Shown here: in pieces, positions 28,235 to 39,042 of the stretch | Layout: each line of letters begins with the position of its first letter | How positions within the stretch are numbered: position 1 is the stretch's first letter | Origin: Saprospiraceae bacterium | GTDB taxonomy: Bacteria > Bacteroidota > Bacteroidia > Chitinophagales > Saprospiraceae | DNA: 46,059 nucleotides | Direction of reading: 5' to 3' | Assembly (NCBI GenBank): GCA_026985735.1 | Contig: JALSPW010000110.1 | Location: forward strand, 1 to 46,059 | Translations under genes and position numbers: made by a program | Notes under the pieces: model-generated | Databases searched by the model: none | Told to the model about the DNA's origin: nothing | The model's input: the letters and a program-made list of their open reading frames with translations, nothing else

Positions 28235-31200
28235 ATGAAATTTATTTTTCTCTTTATTGCTTCGATTGCTTTCTTTCCAATAAATGCACAATATAATGAT
28301 AATTCCGTATTAAATGATGGAGATATATATAAAATTCAAACCAATCAAACCGGAATTTACAAAATTACTTATTCTTATTTGAAAACCATTGGAGTAGATA
28401 TTGACAACATTGATGTATCAAATATAAAAATTTACGGTAATGGTGGGGGGAAATTACAACAGATTATCGATGAAAAATATATTGATGATTTAATTGAATT
28501 GCCCATTTATATAAAAGGAGGTGAAGATGGCAAATTAAACTCCGATGATTATATATTATTTTATGGCGAAGGTCCTGACAGATGGTTATTCAATAATTCC
28601 ACAGGTCGTTGGCAATTTGAAAAAAACATCTATTCAAATTCAAATTACTATTTTATCAAAATATCAGGAACATCAGGTAAAAGGATTGCCGATAAATACG
28701 TACAGGGAACACCACAATATGTTTCAAATGAAACCGACGTATATGCTGTACATGAGGAAGACAGATTGAATTTATTGGGAAATTACATCAAAACAGAAGG
28801 CTCTGGTCAGCAATGGTATGGTGAAAATATATCATCGGGTAGTGAAAAAGATTTTTCATCTTATTTTGAAAAATTTAATTTCATCGCGGGAAATGAAGTG
28901 AATTATAATATAATATTTGCAGGTAGAGATGCGACGGCAAAGCAATTTACAGCCAATCTCAATGACGAAATCGTCTATAATAATATTTCAGGTGTGGATA
29001 TCACAGAACCTGAAAAGACTTATGCCAGAAGAATCTCTATCAATAAAACCCTAACACCTATTAATAATAAAATAAAAATAAAACTGAAATACGACGGCGA
29101 AGCAGGTTGGCTAGACAAAATCGAAATAAATGCCAGGGCTGAGATAAAATTTAACAACAATACTTTATTTTTAAGTGATTCCAAAGCGCCTGCCAACAGT
29201 ATCGCCGGATTTAAAATCAATAATATCAATAATAATATAATGGTTTGGGATATTAGCAAACCGGGAGAGATTAGTAATTTCCCTGTTAATATCAAAGGAA
29301 ACTTCGGAACTTTTACTTACAACACTTCGGAATCGACTAAATTTATACTATTTTCTACACAAAATAAATTTTTAACTCCCGGAAAATATGAAAAAATAGA
29401 AAATCAAAATCTACATAGTATAAATGATGCCGATATGTTGATAGTATATCACAAAGATTTTGAAGATGCTGCAATAAAGCTAAAAGAATACAGAACAGAA
29501 CACAATAACTTTAAAGTTTATGCTATAGAGTTAGACAAAATATTCAATGAATTTTCCAGTGGCAAATATGACCCGACTGCCATTCGTGATTTTGTCAGAA
29601 TGTTGAAAACAAAAAATAATAAATTTATGTATTTATTGTTATTTGGCGATGGCTCTTTCGATGCAAGAGGGATAACACGATCAACAGACAATTTCATTCC
29701 CGTTTATGAGACAAAAAGTTCTTTGAATCCCATCAGTTCTTTTCCCTCTGATGATTATTTCGGATTGATATCCAATGGAGAAGGAAGAAGTTTATCCGGA
29801 AAACTGGATATTTCCATAGGCAGAATACCTGTTAGAACAGCTGATCAAGCTGATATGATTGTAGATAAGATAATAGATTATGAGACAAACAGGGATTATT
29901 TCGGTGCATGGAAAAATAATATCACCCTATCTGCAGATGATGTAGATGCAGATTCGGATATTACTCATTTCCATGGAGCTGAGTCCATATTTTCCAATAT
30001 AAAAAACAAATATCCTGTGTTCAATATAAATAAAATATATTTGGATGCATATATTCAAGAAAATAATGCCGGAGGACAAAGATATCCGGAAGCAAATAAA
30101 GCTATCAATGCTAGTATTTATAATGGTGAATTGATGTTTGTTTATGTAGGTCATGGTGGACCGAAAGGATTAGCTCAAGAAAGAGTCTTGCAAAAAGATG
30201 ATATTAACAGCTGGACAAATAAAACAAAATTACCCTTATTAATAACTGCGACATGTTCGTTTACAGGTTTTGACGATCCAAAAGTTAATACAGCCGGAGA
30301 AGTTGCTTTTTTAAAAGAAAAAGGTGGAGTTATCGCTTTATTTTCTACTGTCAGGGCTGTTTATTCCAGTAGCAATGATGCATTGATGAAGGCTACTTTC
30401 GATGCTTTTTTCACTCCGGAATCCAACCGTTTTCTTCCTCTCGGCGATATTATAAGAATTGCGAAAAACAATACTACAGGCATAGATAACAAAAGAAAAT
30501 TTTTGTTATTCGGCGATCCGGCTATGAATCTTAATTTTCCACAGTATAGTATAAAAACAACAAAAATAAATAATAAACCGGTAATAAATGACTCTGATAT
30601 CATAGACACACTTAGTGCTCTTGAGACAGTTAGTATTGAAGGTATGATTATTGACAATAATAATGATCCCGTAAATGATTTCAATGGAGAAATAGATGTA
30701 ACATTGTTTGACAAACCTACAAAATTAAAAACATTTGCCAATGATTTTGATGGTCAGGAAAGTATAAGAAGAGAATTTTATCTCCAAAAAAACATTTTAT
30801 TTAAAGGAACAGCAAAAGCCGAAAACGGCAGATTCAAAATAAACTTTATTTTGCCCAAGGATATTAATTATAATTTCGGAAGAGGAAAAATCAGTTATTA
30901 CGCAATAGCAGATGACCTTAAACAAGCAGCAGGCTACAACACAAACATCAGTATAGGAGGAACTGCAAACAATATTATCACAGACAATGAAGGGCCTCAA
31001 ATACAACTTTATATGAATGATAACGGGTTTGCGTATGGTGGCATTACCGACAGAAATCCGGTTTTGCTTGGCTTTTTGGAAGATGAGAGCGGCATAAATA
31101 TCACAGGAATAGGAATCGGGCATGAACTCGCTGCAGAAATGGATAATAATACCGGAAATAAAATTATCCTTAATGATTTTTATAAATCGGAAATGAATAA

Positions 31201-31651
31201 TTTCAGAAAAGGTAGTTTTAGGTACCCCTTATCAAAATTGGAACCGGGCAAACATTTAATAAAAGTGGAAGCATGGGATATTTTAAATAATAGAAGTGAA
31301 AAAATCATCGAGTTTAATGTTGTTGATAGTAAATCTGAAAAATTAAAACACGTAATGAATTATCCCAACCCTTTTAGCACAGCAACAAAATTTAGATTTG
31401 AACATGATTTGCCTGATCAGGAATTGGATATAGTTGTCAATATTTATTCAATGTCAGGGAAATTAGTAAAAAGCATAAGCCAAAGTGAAATAAGTTCAGG
31501 ATATCAAATATCGGATATATCATGGGATGGAACTGATGACTGGGGCAATAGATTAGCTAACGGAATTTATATATATAAAATCAAAGTTTTTTCTCCTGAA
31601 TACAATATTAAAAGAGAAAGTAAGTTTGAAAAACTAGTAATTTTAAGATAA
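28235..31651 (+). CDS. porU: Type IX secretion system sortase PorU (C25-like cysteine peptidase)
   Basis: Signal peptide, PorU N-terminus (DGDIYKIQTNQTGIYKITYSYL), YVGHGGPKGLAQE and LITATCSFTGFDDP His/Cys regions, C-terminal NYPNPFSTATKFRFEHDL CTD-like domain; next to porV. Confidence 0.95.
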   Translation: MKFIFLFIASIAFFPINAQYNDNSVLNDGDIYKIQTNQTGIYKITYSYLKTIGVDIDNIDVSNIKIYGNGGGKLQQIIDEKYIDDLIELPIYIKGGEDGKLNSDDYILFYGEGPDRWLFNNSTGRWQFEKNIYSNSNYYFIKISGTSGKRIADKYVQGTPQYVSNETDVYAVHEEDRLNLLGNYIKTEGSGQQWYGENISSGSEKDFSSYFEKFNFIAGNEVNYNIIFAGRDATAKQFTANLNDEIVYNNISGVDITEPEKTYARRISINKTLTPINNKIKIKLKYDGEAGWLDKIEINARAEIKFNNNTLFLSDSKAPANSIAGFKINNINNNIMVWDISKPGEISNFPVNIKGNFGTFTYNTSESTKFILFSTQNKFLTPGKYEKIENQNLHSINDADMLIVYHKDFEDAAIKLKEYRTEHNNFKVYAIELDKIFNEFSSGKYDPTAIRDFVRMLKTKNNKFMYLLLFGDGSFDARGITRSTDNFIPVYETKSSLNPISSFPSDDYFGLISNGEGRSLSGKLDISIGRIPVRTADQADMIVDKIIDYETNRDYFGAWKNNITLSADDVDADSDITHFHGAESIFSNIKNKYPVFNINKIYLDAYIQENNAGGQRYPEANKAINASIYNGELMFVYVGHGGPKGLAQERVLQKDDINSWTNKTKLPLLITATCSFTGFDDPKVNTAGEVAFLKEKGGVIALFSTVRAVYSSSNDALMKATFDAFFTPESNRFLPLGDIIRIAKNNTTGIDNKRKFLLFGDPAMNLNFPQYSIKTTKINNKPVINDSDIIDTLSALETVSIEGMIIDNNNDPVNDFNGEIDVTLFDKPTKLKTFANDFDGQESIRREFYLQKNILFKGTAKAENGRFKINFILPKDINYNFGRGKISYYAIADDLKQAAGYNTNISIGGTANNIITDNEGPQIQLYMNDNGFAYGGITDRNPVLLGFLEDESGINITGIGIGHELAAEMDNNTGNKIILNDFYKSEMNNFRKGSFRYPLSKLEPGKHLIKVEAWDILNNRSEKIIEFNVVDSKSEKLKHVMNYPNPFSTATKFRFEHDLPDQELDIVVNIYSMSGKLVKSISQSEISSGYQISDISWDGTDDWGNRLANGIYIYKIKVFSPEYNIKRESKFEKLVILR

Positions 31652-31685
31652 ATACAATTTTTTAAATTAATTTAATATCAATAAA

Positions 31686-32876
31686 ATGAAAAATACGATT
31701 ATTACAGCAATAATTATTTTTACAATTGGTATTTTTACCAATATTTACGGACAAGCTATAAATTATGACCCGGGACGCCATTGTTATGTTGACCCTTCAA
31801 CCGATGAGTGCTTGCCAAATACTATTTTATCAGCTCTACCTTTCCTGAGGATTGTACCTGATGCCAGAGGAGCTTCATTGGGTGATGCGGGTATTGCCAT
31901 ATCACCGGACCCCTCTGCAATGCATTATAACGCTGCCAAAATGGCTATGTCCGATAAAGAATTTGAATTATCAACTACATATACACCCTGGTTAAAAAAC
32001 CTGGGATTGAATGATATATATCTTGCTTATCTGTCAGGTTATAATAAATTTGATAAACTCCAGGCAATAGGTTATAGCATCAGATTTTTCTCATTAGGTG
32101 AAATCGAATACAGAAATGAAGATTCTGAAATTACAGGAAAAGGAAACCCTTCGGAATTTGAGATATCGGTAGCTTATGCCAGAAAATTAACAGATAAATT
32201 TTCGGGAGCTTTGACAGGTAAATTTATATATTCTAATCTTGCCGAAGGACAGAGGGTTCAAGGAATTGCAATCAAAACTGCAAAAGCTTTTGCTACGGAC
32301 TTATCATTATTTTACAAAACAAAATTAGATCTCGGAGGATACAAATCCGGATTAAATCTGGGAATGACTATCTCAAATTTAGGTAATAAAATCACATATA
32401 CTGAAGATACAATAAAAGATTTTCTACCTCAAAATCTGGGTATTGGAGGAAATCTTGAAATGGCTTTTGACGATTATAATACAATGTCTTTTATAGTAGA
32501 TTTCAATAAAATGCTACTTCCTACCCCTGTTATTGGAGATTCAATAAAGAGATTTGATGGCTCACCAATTGACGCCGCTCTTTTATCATTTCACGATGCC
32601 CCCGGAGGTTTTGTAGAAGAAATGCGTGAAATCAATTATAGTATCGGTGTTGAATATTGGTACGATAAGCAATTTGCTATCAGAGCCGGGTATTTTTATG
32701 AGCATCCTTTAAAAGGAGACAGACAATATCTTACAATCGGTTTAGGTCTCAATTATAATGTTTATGGAATGAGTATTTCATATCTGGTTCCTACAAATAA
32801 TACAAGAAATCCTCTTGACGGGACATTAAGATTTACGTTTGCAATGGACTTCACAAAAGAGAGTTATAAAAATTAA
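31686..32876 (+). CDS. porV: Type IX secretion system outer membrane protein PorV (LptO)
   Basis: ALPFLRIVPDARGASLGDAGIAISPDPSAMHYNAAKMA; downstream of porU. Confidence 0.94.
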   Translation: MKNTIITAIIIFTIGIFTNIYGQAINYDPGRHCYVDPSTDECLPNTILSALPFLRIVPDARGASLGDAGIAISPDPSAMHYNAAKMAMSDKEFELSTTYTPWLKNLGLNDIYLAYLSGYNKFDKLQAIGYSIRFFSLGEIEYRNEDSEITGKGNPSEFEISVAYARKLTDKFSGALTGKFIYSNLAEGQRVQGIAIKTAKAFATDLSLFYKTKLDLGGYKSGLNLGMTISNLGNKITYTEDTIKDFLPQNLGIGGNLEMAFDDYNTMSFIVDFNKMLLPTPVIGDSIKRFDGSPIDAALLSFHDAPGGFVEEMREINYSIGVEYWYDKQFAIRAGYFYEHPLKGDRQYLTIGLGLNYNVYGMSISYLVPTNNTRNPLDGTLRFTFAMDFTKESYKN

Positions 32877-33181
32877 AAGCGAAGAGAAGAAAGACAAAAG
32901 TACAAAAATAAAGGAAATTAAATTATCTCCCTTATTTTCAAATACTTATGAAACCTTTACTTTTAAAAGGACAGTTGTTTCGAACTTATGTTCGTTTCAT
33001 CCAAAACTTTCTTTTATAAAAAATCAAGCATTTTACAGACCATCTCCCACTATAATTTCTAAATAGTAGAAGTAGTTAAGATAATGATAAAACAATGAAA
33101 TTTATTAAAATACAATGAAATTTTGTATTTTCGCCGCAATTAATTATTTACCGGGAAATAATCATTAAAATATTAAATTCT

Positions 33182-35584
33182 ATGCTTGATTTTAAAACTT
33201 TTACGAAAATAAAAACAGATAAAAACAACTATGAAATCCTTGAAGATCTCTGGGTAGCATTAGTCAGCAGGGAAGCAAGTATAGCAGGTCGAAAAGAAGT
33301 TTTATCAGGCAAAGCCAAATTCGGAATATTGGGAGATGGAAAAGAGATAGCCCAAATTGCAATGGCAAAAGCATTTGAAAAAGGAGATTTTCGTGCAGGT
33401 TACTATAGGGATCAAACCTTTATGATGCACAAAGGATTGATGACACTCAATGATTTTTTCGCACAATTATATGCAGATTCTAAAAGGGATCCTTTCTCCA
33501 AAGGAAGACAAATGAACAATCATTTTGCTACTGCACTAATCGATAAAACAGGTAATTGGCTCAACCATACTCAACATTATAATGTCACTGCCGACATTTC
33601 TTCTACTGCAGGCCAAATGGGTAGAGCGGTAGGTCTGGCATTGGCATCAAAAAAATACCGGGAAATAAAAAATCTGGAAAATGCAAATATTTTTTCAAAC
33701 AAAGGAAAAGAAGTTACTTTTTGCACTATCGGCGATGCAAGTACTTCCGAAGGTGCTTTTTGGGAAGCTATAAATGCTGCTGCCGTAATGGAAATACCTC
33801 TTGCCGTTATAGTCTGGGATGACGGTTATGGGATATCCGTTCCAAAAGATCTCCAAACAGTAAAAAGAAATATTTCCAAAGCTCTTTCCGGATTTAAAAA
33901 AAATGATGATTTGAATGGTATTATTATCTATGAAACCAAAGCAGGTGACTATCCTCACTTGATCGAAACTTTTAAAAATGCTATCTCAAAAACAAGAGAG
34001 GACTTTACTCCGGTTTTAATTCATGTTGACGAAGTCACTCAACCATTGGGACATTCCACCTCAGGTTCGCATGAAAGATATAAATCCAAAGAAAGATTGG
34101 AATGGGAGAAAAAAATGGATCCGATAGAGCTGTTTATCAAATGGATAATAAAAAATAAACATACTGATAACAAAACCATTGAGGAATTGAGGAACAAAGC
34201 CAAAGAATATGTCAATTTTAAAAGAAAAGAATCATGGAAAAATTTTACCGGGGATATAAAAATAGAAATTGATGAATTAAACAATATTTATAAGTTATTA
34301 ATCAAAGAATTTTCAACAGATAAACAAATACTACAACTTCAAAAAGAACTTAAAGATACTATAAATCCTCTGTTTAGTGATACTATGAGCAATGCTCGTA
34401 AACTGAAACACTATTTGACCGGCAAACAATCGAAAAGCTTAGACCTCCTCAACAAGTTTATTTCAAAAATGTATGTAGGGGCTTATGAAAAATACCATAC
34501 TGATTTATACAGTAACTCTGCCAAATCAGCATTAAAAATAAAAGAAATCAAAAAAACTTTTCACAAAGAAAATAAGTTTGTTCCCGGTTATATGGTATTA
34601 AACACTTTTTTTGATATTAAATTTAATGAAAATAAAAACATAATTGCTTTCGGTGAAGATGTTGGTAAAATCGGAGATGTAAACCAGGGGTTTGCAAAAC
34701 TGCAAGATAAATACGGCAAAGAAAGAATATTTGATACCGGTATTAGAGAATGGACTATAATGGGACAAGCGATAGGTATGGCGATGAGGGGGTTGAGGCC
34801 AATCGCTGAAATTCAATATCTTGATTATCTGATTTATGGCCACTCTCCACTGTCAGACGATCTCGCAACTCTAAGATATCGTTCAGGAGGACAACAAATG
34901 GCTCCTGCTATTATCAGAACAAGAGGACACAGACTGGAAGGGATATGGCATGCAGGCTCTCCTTTGGGAATGCTGATAAATTCATTGCGAGGAATTTATA
35001 TCTGTGTGCCGAGAGATATGGTGCAAGCAGCCGGAATGTACAATACTATATTACAATCCGATGATCCGGCCTTGATAATCGAATGTCTAAACGGATACAG
35101 ATTGCGGGAAAACATACCGGATAATATAGGCGAATACACCATACCTTTGGGAATACCGGAATCATTAACCAAAGGTGACGACATCACATTGGTGACTTAC
35201 GGTTCAATGGTAAGAATCGCAAAAGAAGCCGTAGCATTATTAAACAAAAAAAGAATTGGTGTTGAATTAATAGATATTCAGACTCTTATACCTTTTGACA
35301 GAAACAAGCATATTCTCGAATCATTGAAGAGAACAAACAAACTGGTAGTTGCAGATGAAGATGTTCCCGGTGGCGCCAGTGCATATATACTGCAAAAAAT
35401 ACTTGAAGAACAAGGGGGATTTGAATATTTGGATGCAAATCCAGTTACCATAACGGCCAAAGACCACAGACCTCCTTATGGAAGCGATGGAGATTATTTT
35501 ACCAAGCCGAATGTAGAAGATATCGTAGAAAGAATTTACAATCTAATGCACAACTATCATCCGGCAAAATACCCTGAAATGTAA
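33182..35584 (+). CDS. Fused alpha-ketoacid dehydrogenase E1 alpha/beta (2-oxoisovalerate-type)
   Basis: E1 alpha TPP-binding region GDASTSEGAFWEAINAAAVMEIPLAVIVWDDGYGISVP, E1 beta FGEDVGKIGDVNQGF...IREWTIMGQAIGMAMRGLRPIAEIQYLDY. Confidence 0.93.
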   Translation: MLDFKTFTKIKTDKNNYEILEDLWVALVSREASIAGRKEVLSGKAKFGILGDGKEIAQIAMAKAFEKGDFRAGYYRDQTFMMHKGLMTLNDFFAQLYADSKRDPFSKGRQMNNHFATALIDKTGNWLNHTQHYNVTADISSTAGQMGRAVGLALASKKYREIKNLENANIFSNKGKEVTFCTIGDASTSEGAFWEAINAAAVMEIPLAVIVWDDGYGISVPKDLQTVKRNISKALSGFKKNDDLNGIIIYETKAGDYPHLIETFKNAISKTREDFTPVLIHVDEVTQPLGHSTSGSHERYKSKERLEWEKKMDPIELFIKWIIKNKHTDNKTIEELRNKAKEYVNFKRKESWKNFTGDIKIEIDELNNIYKLLIKEFSTDKQILQLQKELKDTINPLFSDTMSNARKLKHYLTGKQSKSLDLLNKFISKMYVGAYEKYHTDLYSNSAKSALKIKEIKKTFHKENKFVPGYMVLNTFFDIKFNENKNIIAFGEDVGKIGDVNQGFAKLQDKYGKERIFDTGIREWTIMGQAIGMAMRGLRPIAEIQYLDYLIYGHSPLSDDLATLRYRSGGQQMAPAIIRTRGHRLEGIWHAGSPLGMLINSLRGIYICVPRDMVQAAGMYNTILQSDDPALIIECLNGYRLRENIPDNIGEYTIPLGIPESLTKGDDITLVTYGSMVRIAKEAVALLNKKRIGVELIDIQTLIPFDRNKHILESLKRTNKLVVADEDVPGGASAYILQKILEEQGGFEYLDANPVTITAKDHRPPYGSDGDYFTKPNVEDIVERIYNLMHNYHPAKYPEM

Positions 35585-35619
35585 TTGATGTAAATTTTAT
35601 ATTTACCAAAATTAATCAG

Positions 35620-36810
35620 ATGAGATTTCTGCAACTCACAAAAAAATTTCCATATCCTCCCCACGACGGAGAATCTTTATTGATATCAAACTTCAATAAA
35701 ATACTCAGGGGTAAAATTGATACTTTGGATCTATTATCTTTCAATACCATCAAACATTATTTTGACATAACGGGATATCCCTCCGAAGACAACCCTTATG
35801 ATAATATAAATGAAGTCTATCTAGACAACCGCATAAAACCAATTGATGCTTTTTTTAACATCTTTTCCAAAATCCCATATAACATAAGTAGATTTATCAG
35901 CAAAAATTTTGAAAATAAACTATCTACTGTTTTAATGGAGAAAAAATATGATTTCATATTGATGGAAAGCGTTTTTCTACTTCCTTTTGTTAAGGTAATA
36001 AGAAAATATTCTAATGCAAAAATAATACTTCGTTCTCACAACGTTGAATATGAAATTTGGGAAAGAATCGCAAAAAATTCTATAAACATCCCTCTGAAAC
36101 TTTATACATATTATTTGGCTAAAAGACTAAAAACGTATGAATTAAACCATATCAACGATATCGATATTTTGCTTACTTTGACAAAAAGAGATTTGAAAAA
36201 ATATACAAGCAACGGCTATACCGGAAAATCCATGATAATTCCTGCAGGTATAATCACGAACAAAAAACCTCAGGAGATAATATTAAAAGACGATTTGGAA
36301 ATATCTTTTCTCGGTTCATTGGATTGGATGCCCAATATTGAGGGATTGAATTGGTTTATTAAAAATGTATGGCAAAAAATCATAGTGGATCTACCTCAAT
36401 CCAAACTTCATATTGCCGGTAGAAATACTCCCTCTACTATTTATAAAATCCAAAACAAAAACATATTCGTTCATGGCGAAGTTCCGGATTCCAAAATGTT
36501 TTTAAACTCATATCCAATCATGGTGGTTCCTTTACTTTCAGGTGGAGGAATGAGATTGAAAATAATGGAAGCACTGGCACTCGGAAGAATAATAATTACT
36601 ACTTCTATTGGTATTGAAGGTATTGATGCAACAGAAGACCAAGACGTATTGATAGCAAACACTCCTGAAGAATTTATTGCAAAAATCAAATTCTGTCATT
36701 CAAATCCCGGTAAATTAATGCAAATATCCAAAAATGCTATCAATCTCTTCCAAAACAAATATAATTTGAATCAAATAGTTGATGAATTTCTAAAAAATAT
36801 CAATGATTGA
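35620..36810 (+). CDS. Glycosyltransferase (GT4/GT1 fold, sugar-transferase STP1-like)
   Basis: MRFLQLTKKFPYPPHDGESLLISN, HNVEYEIWERIA, ISFLGSLDWMPNIEGLNWFIKNVW, LLSGGGMRLKIMEALALGRIIITTSIGIEGID. Confidence 0.9.
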   Translation: MRFLQLTKKFPYPPHDGESLLISNFNKILRGKIDTLDLLSFNTIKHYFDITGYPSEDNPYDNINEVYLDNRIKPIDAFFNIFSKIPYNISRFISKNFENKLSTVLMEKKYDFILMESVFLLPFVKVIRKYSNAKIILRSHNVEYEIWERIAKNSINIPLKLYTYYLAKRLKTYELNHINDIDILLTLTKRDLKKYTSNGYTGKSMIIPAGIITNKKPQEIILKDDLEISFLGSLDWMPNIEGLNWFIKNVWQKIIVDLPQSKLHIAGRNTPSTIYKIQNKNIFVHGEVPDSKMFLNSYPIMVVPLLSGGGMRLKIMEALALGRIIITTSIGIEGIDATEDQDVLIANTPEEFIAKIKFCHSNPGKLMQISKNAINLFQNKYNLNQIVDEFLKNIND

Positions 36811-38827
36811 TTTTATACAGTTTTTTAACAAAACTTTCCGAAGCTGTAGTTATTTTTATAAAATAAACACCTTCCGGCAATGTACTCAAATCAAACCTTG
36901 TGACAGAACCTAATTTTTTTATTATCCTTCCATCGCTATTTAGCAAAGTAATAAATAATTTCTCGCCTTTATCATTTTCAATAATAACATAATCCTTCGC
37001 AGGATTAGGATATATATTTATATCATTCCTGTATTTTATTTTCTCATTAAAAATATAAATAATTTTGGAATATTTCACATTCCCTTCGTCATCAACATAC
37101 CTCAATCTATAATAATTATCGGGAGTCTCACTATAATCCGAATATTCGAATTCTTTATTTTTATTATTACCGGCAAACGTCCTGACGGTTTTAAAGTCAA
37201 CACCGTTCAAACTTTTTAGCACTTCTACATTATCCAGGTCAAATATATTATCAAAACCCCAATTCAACTTTATGGCAGTACTTTCCAATCCTGCTTCGAA
37301 ATAAATAAGATCAAGTGGCTGGGTACTACAAACATATGTCGACATATCAGGTTTACCACATACTCCCGAACTAAAATTAAGTACATCATTACCCGCATCC
37401 AAATCATCCGAACTCAATGTCCTCTTTTCCTGACCATTGGCTATCGAATAATGCATTATTTGACTGGCATCTATCACATGACCAAGTTGATGGGCGTGAC
37501 CCAATTCGTGAACAGACACCGATTCAAAATCATATTGATTAGAACCTGTTGTTCCGTCTGCCTCGTCAAAATTCCATGAATAACTGCTACTACCGGGAAC
37601 ATCATTAAAAACCATATCGATTTCACTTGCAAACCATTTTATCGGACTTCCACAACCGGAATAGTAATTTGTCGTTCTTCCCAATACTCCGGAAGGTAGT
37701 TCGGCTCCATTATCAAACCTCACTACATTTACATCATCATTAGCTGCCTGATCGACAGTACTGGACCCTCCGTCTTCAAAATACACTCCCGTCCCACCGG
37801 AACACCTCCAGCTATCCAAAGCTCTTGTAAATGCCCCCATTGCATTGGCATCATTATAAAAATCGGTATAAAACTCAAATAATATTCCTCCACTACCATC
37901 CGCATCTACCAGGTTGATTCTATATTTTTCCGAACTATAACTAACATTTGTTAAATTATATGTTACCGTCAGATCAGAACCACTAACATCGCTACTTCCT
38001 CCATTATCAGTCACTCTTATATCACCGGTTCCCGCCCCACTGGGAACTTCCACTTTGATTTGCGTATTGGACCATGACACATATTCACTTGCAATAGGCT
38101 CCATGTATCCGGAACCACCATTATCGGCATTTCTAAATTCAACTTTACCCGATCCCTGTGTAGAACCAAAACCGCTGCCATTGATAGTCAATACGGTTTG
38201 TGTACCGGCAGTAATCGTGCCGGGTGAAAAAGATGAAATAGTAACTGCATTTGGACTCCTCGGTACTATATCTTGATCGCCATAAATTTTTAACTTATTT
38301 TCAAATTTCAGCTTCATTGATTTCATTTTCCCATACAAATCCCTTTCAATATCAGGATAAGAATTAAAATCATCAAAAGCAGAATTATTTTGCAAATCAT
38401 ATTTTATAAATGACAAGCGTGAATATTCAGGTTTGTACTTTTTAAAATTATGACTTTCATTATCAAGAACAATGGATTCCCTGCTTAGAATAAACAAACC
38501 AAAATCGTTAATGCTTAATTTCAAAGAAGGAAACACCACTATTTTATTAAATCCGATAATCCCCCCCGGAGTAATAATATTTATAGTATCATTTCCGACA
38601 TTTCCTTTTATTCTATTCATTACCAAAACGGTGTTAATAGTATATATACTTTTAAAACCGGAATCCCAGGAACAAGATTTATTGATAACTTTTCCTTCGA
38701 CAACAAAAGAAGAATTAGCAATTCTTTTCTCCAAAGGAGTATTTACTATTAATCCCTGAGCAATTAATATATTACTGAAATTAAATAAAAATACGAGCAT
38801 TAATAAAGATAATAATTTGTTTCTCAT
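36800..38827 (-). CDS. Secreted matrixin-like metalloprotease with IPT/TIG domain and T9SS type A sorting domain (likely start 38827, not 38872)
   Basis: Signal peptide from MRNKLLSLLMLVFLFNF; TIG segment ISSFSPGTITAGTQTVLTINGSGFGSTQGSGKVEF; VSVHELGHAHQLGH zinc motif and IMHY Met-turn; CTD INIYPNPAKDYVIIEN...GVYFIKITTASESFVKKLYK. Confidence 0.88.
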   Translation of the reverse strand: MRNKLLSLLMLVFLFNFSNILIAQGLIVNTPLEKRIANSSFVVEGKVINKSCSWDSGFKSIYTINTVLVMNRIKGNVGNDTINIITPGGIIGFNKIVVFPSLKLSINDFGLFILSRESIVLDNESHNFKKYKPEYSRLSFIKYDLQNNSAFDDFNSYPDIERDLYGKMKSMKLKFENKLKIYGDQDIVPRSPNAVTISSFSPGTITAGTQTVLTINGSGFGSTQGSGKVEFRNADNGGSGYMEPIASEYVSWSNTQIKVEVPSGAGTGDIRVTDNGGSSDVSGSDLTVTYNLTNVSYSSEKYRINLVDADGSGGILFEFYTDFYNDANAMGAFTRALDSWRCSGGTGVYFEDGGSSTVDQAANDDVNVVRFDNGAELPSGVLGRTTNYYSGCGSPIKWFASEIDMVFNDVPGSSSYSWNFDEADGTTGSNQYDFESVSVHELGHAHQLGHVIDASQIMHYSIANGQEKRTLSSDDLDAGNDVLNFSSGVCGKPDMSTYVCSTQPLDLIYFEAGLESTAIKLNWGFDNIFDLDNVEVLKSLNGVDFKTVRTFAGNNKNKEFEYSDYSETPDNYYRLRYVDDEGNVKYSKIIYIFNEKIKYRNDINIYPNPAKDYVIIENDKGEKLFITLLNSDGRIIKKLGSVTRFDLSTLPEGVYFIKITTASESFVKKLYKINH

Positions 38828-39042
38828 AATAATTATTTTGAGGTTATATATTTTTAACAACAATAATTGCATTGCAATTGTTTATTATATGATACACCTA
38901 AATAACAAAACGCTGCAGCTAACATAATAAAAAAAACTTTAATTTGTTATAATTTATCAAATAATTTGTTCATTTTTGTATAAATATTAAAAAAAACTAT
39001 AATATAAAGTGAGTTTAGGTTTTTTTTTTAATTTTTTTTAAG

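Noticed and set aside
32985-33001. 15-nt match TTATGTTCGTTTCAT to the reverse complement of the 39-kb tandem repeat (ATGAAACGAACATAA)
   Set aside because: A single 15-nt match within 46 kb of AT-rich DNA is expected by chance; flanks do not align.
32839-33066. 75-aa ORF after porV
   Set aside because: Overlaps the porV end out of frame and has no protein-like features.
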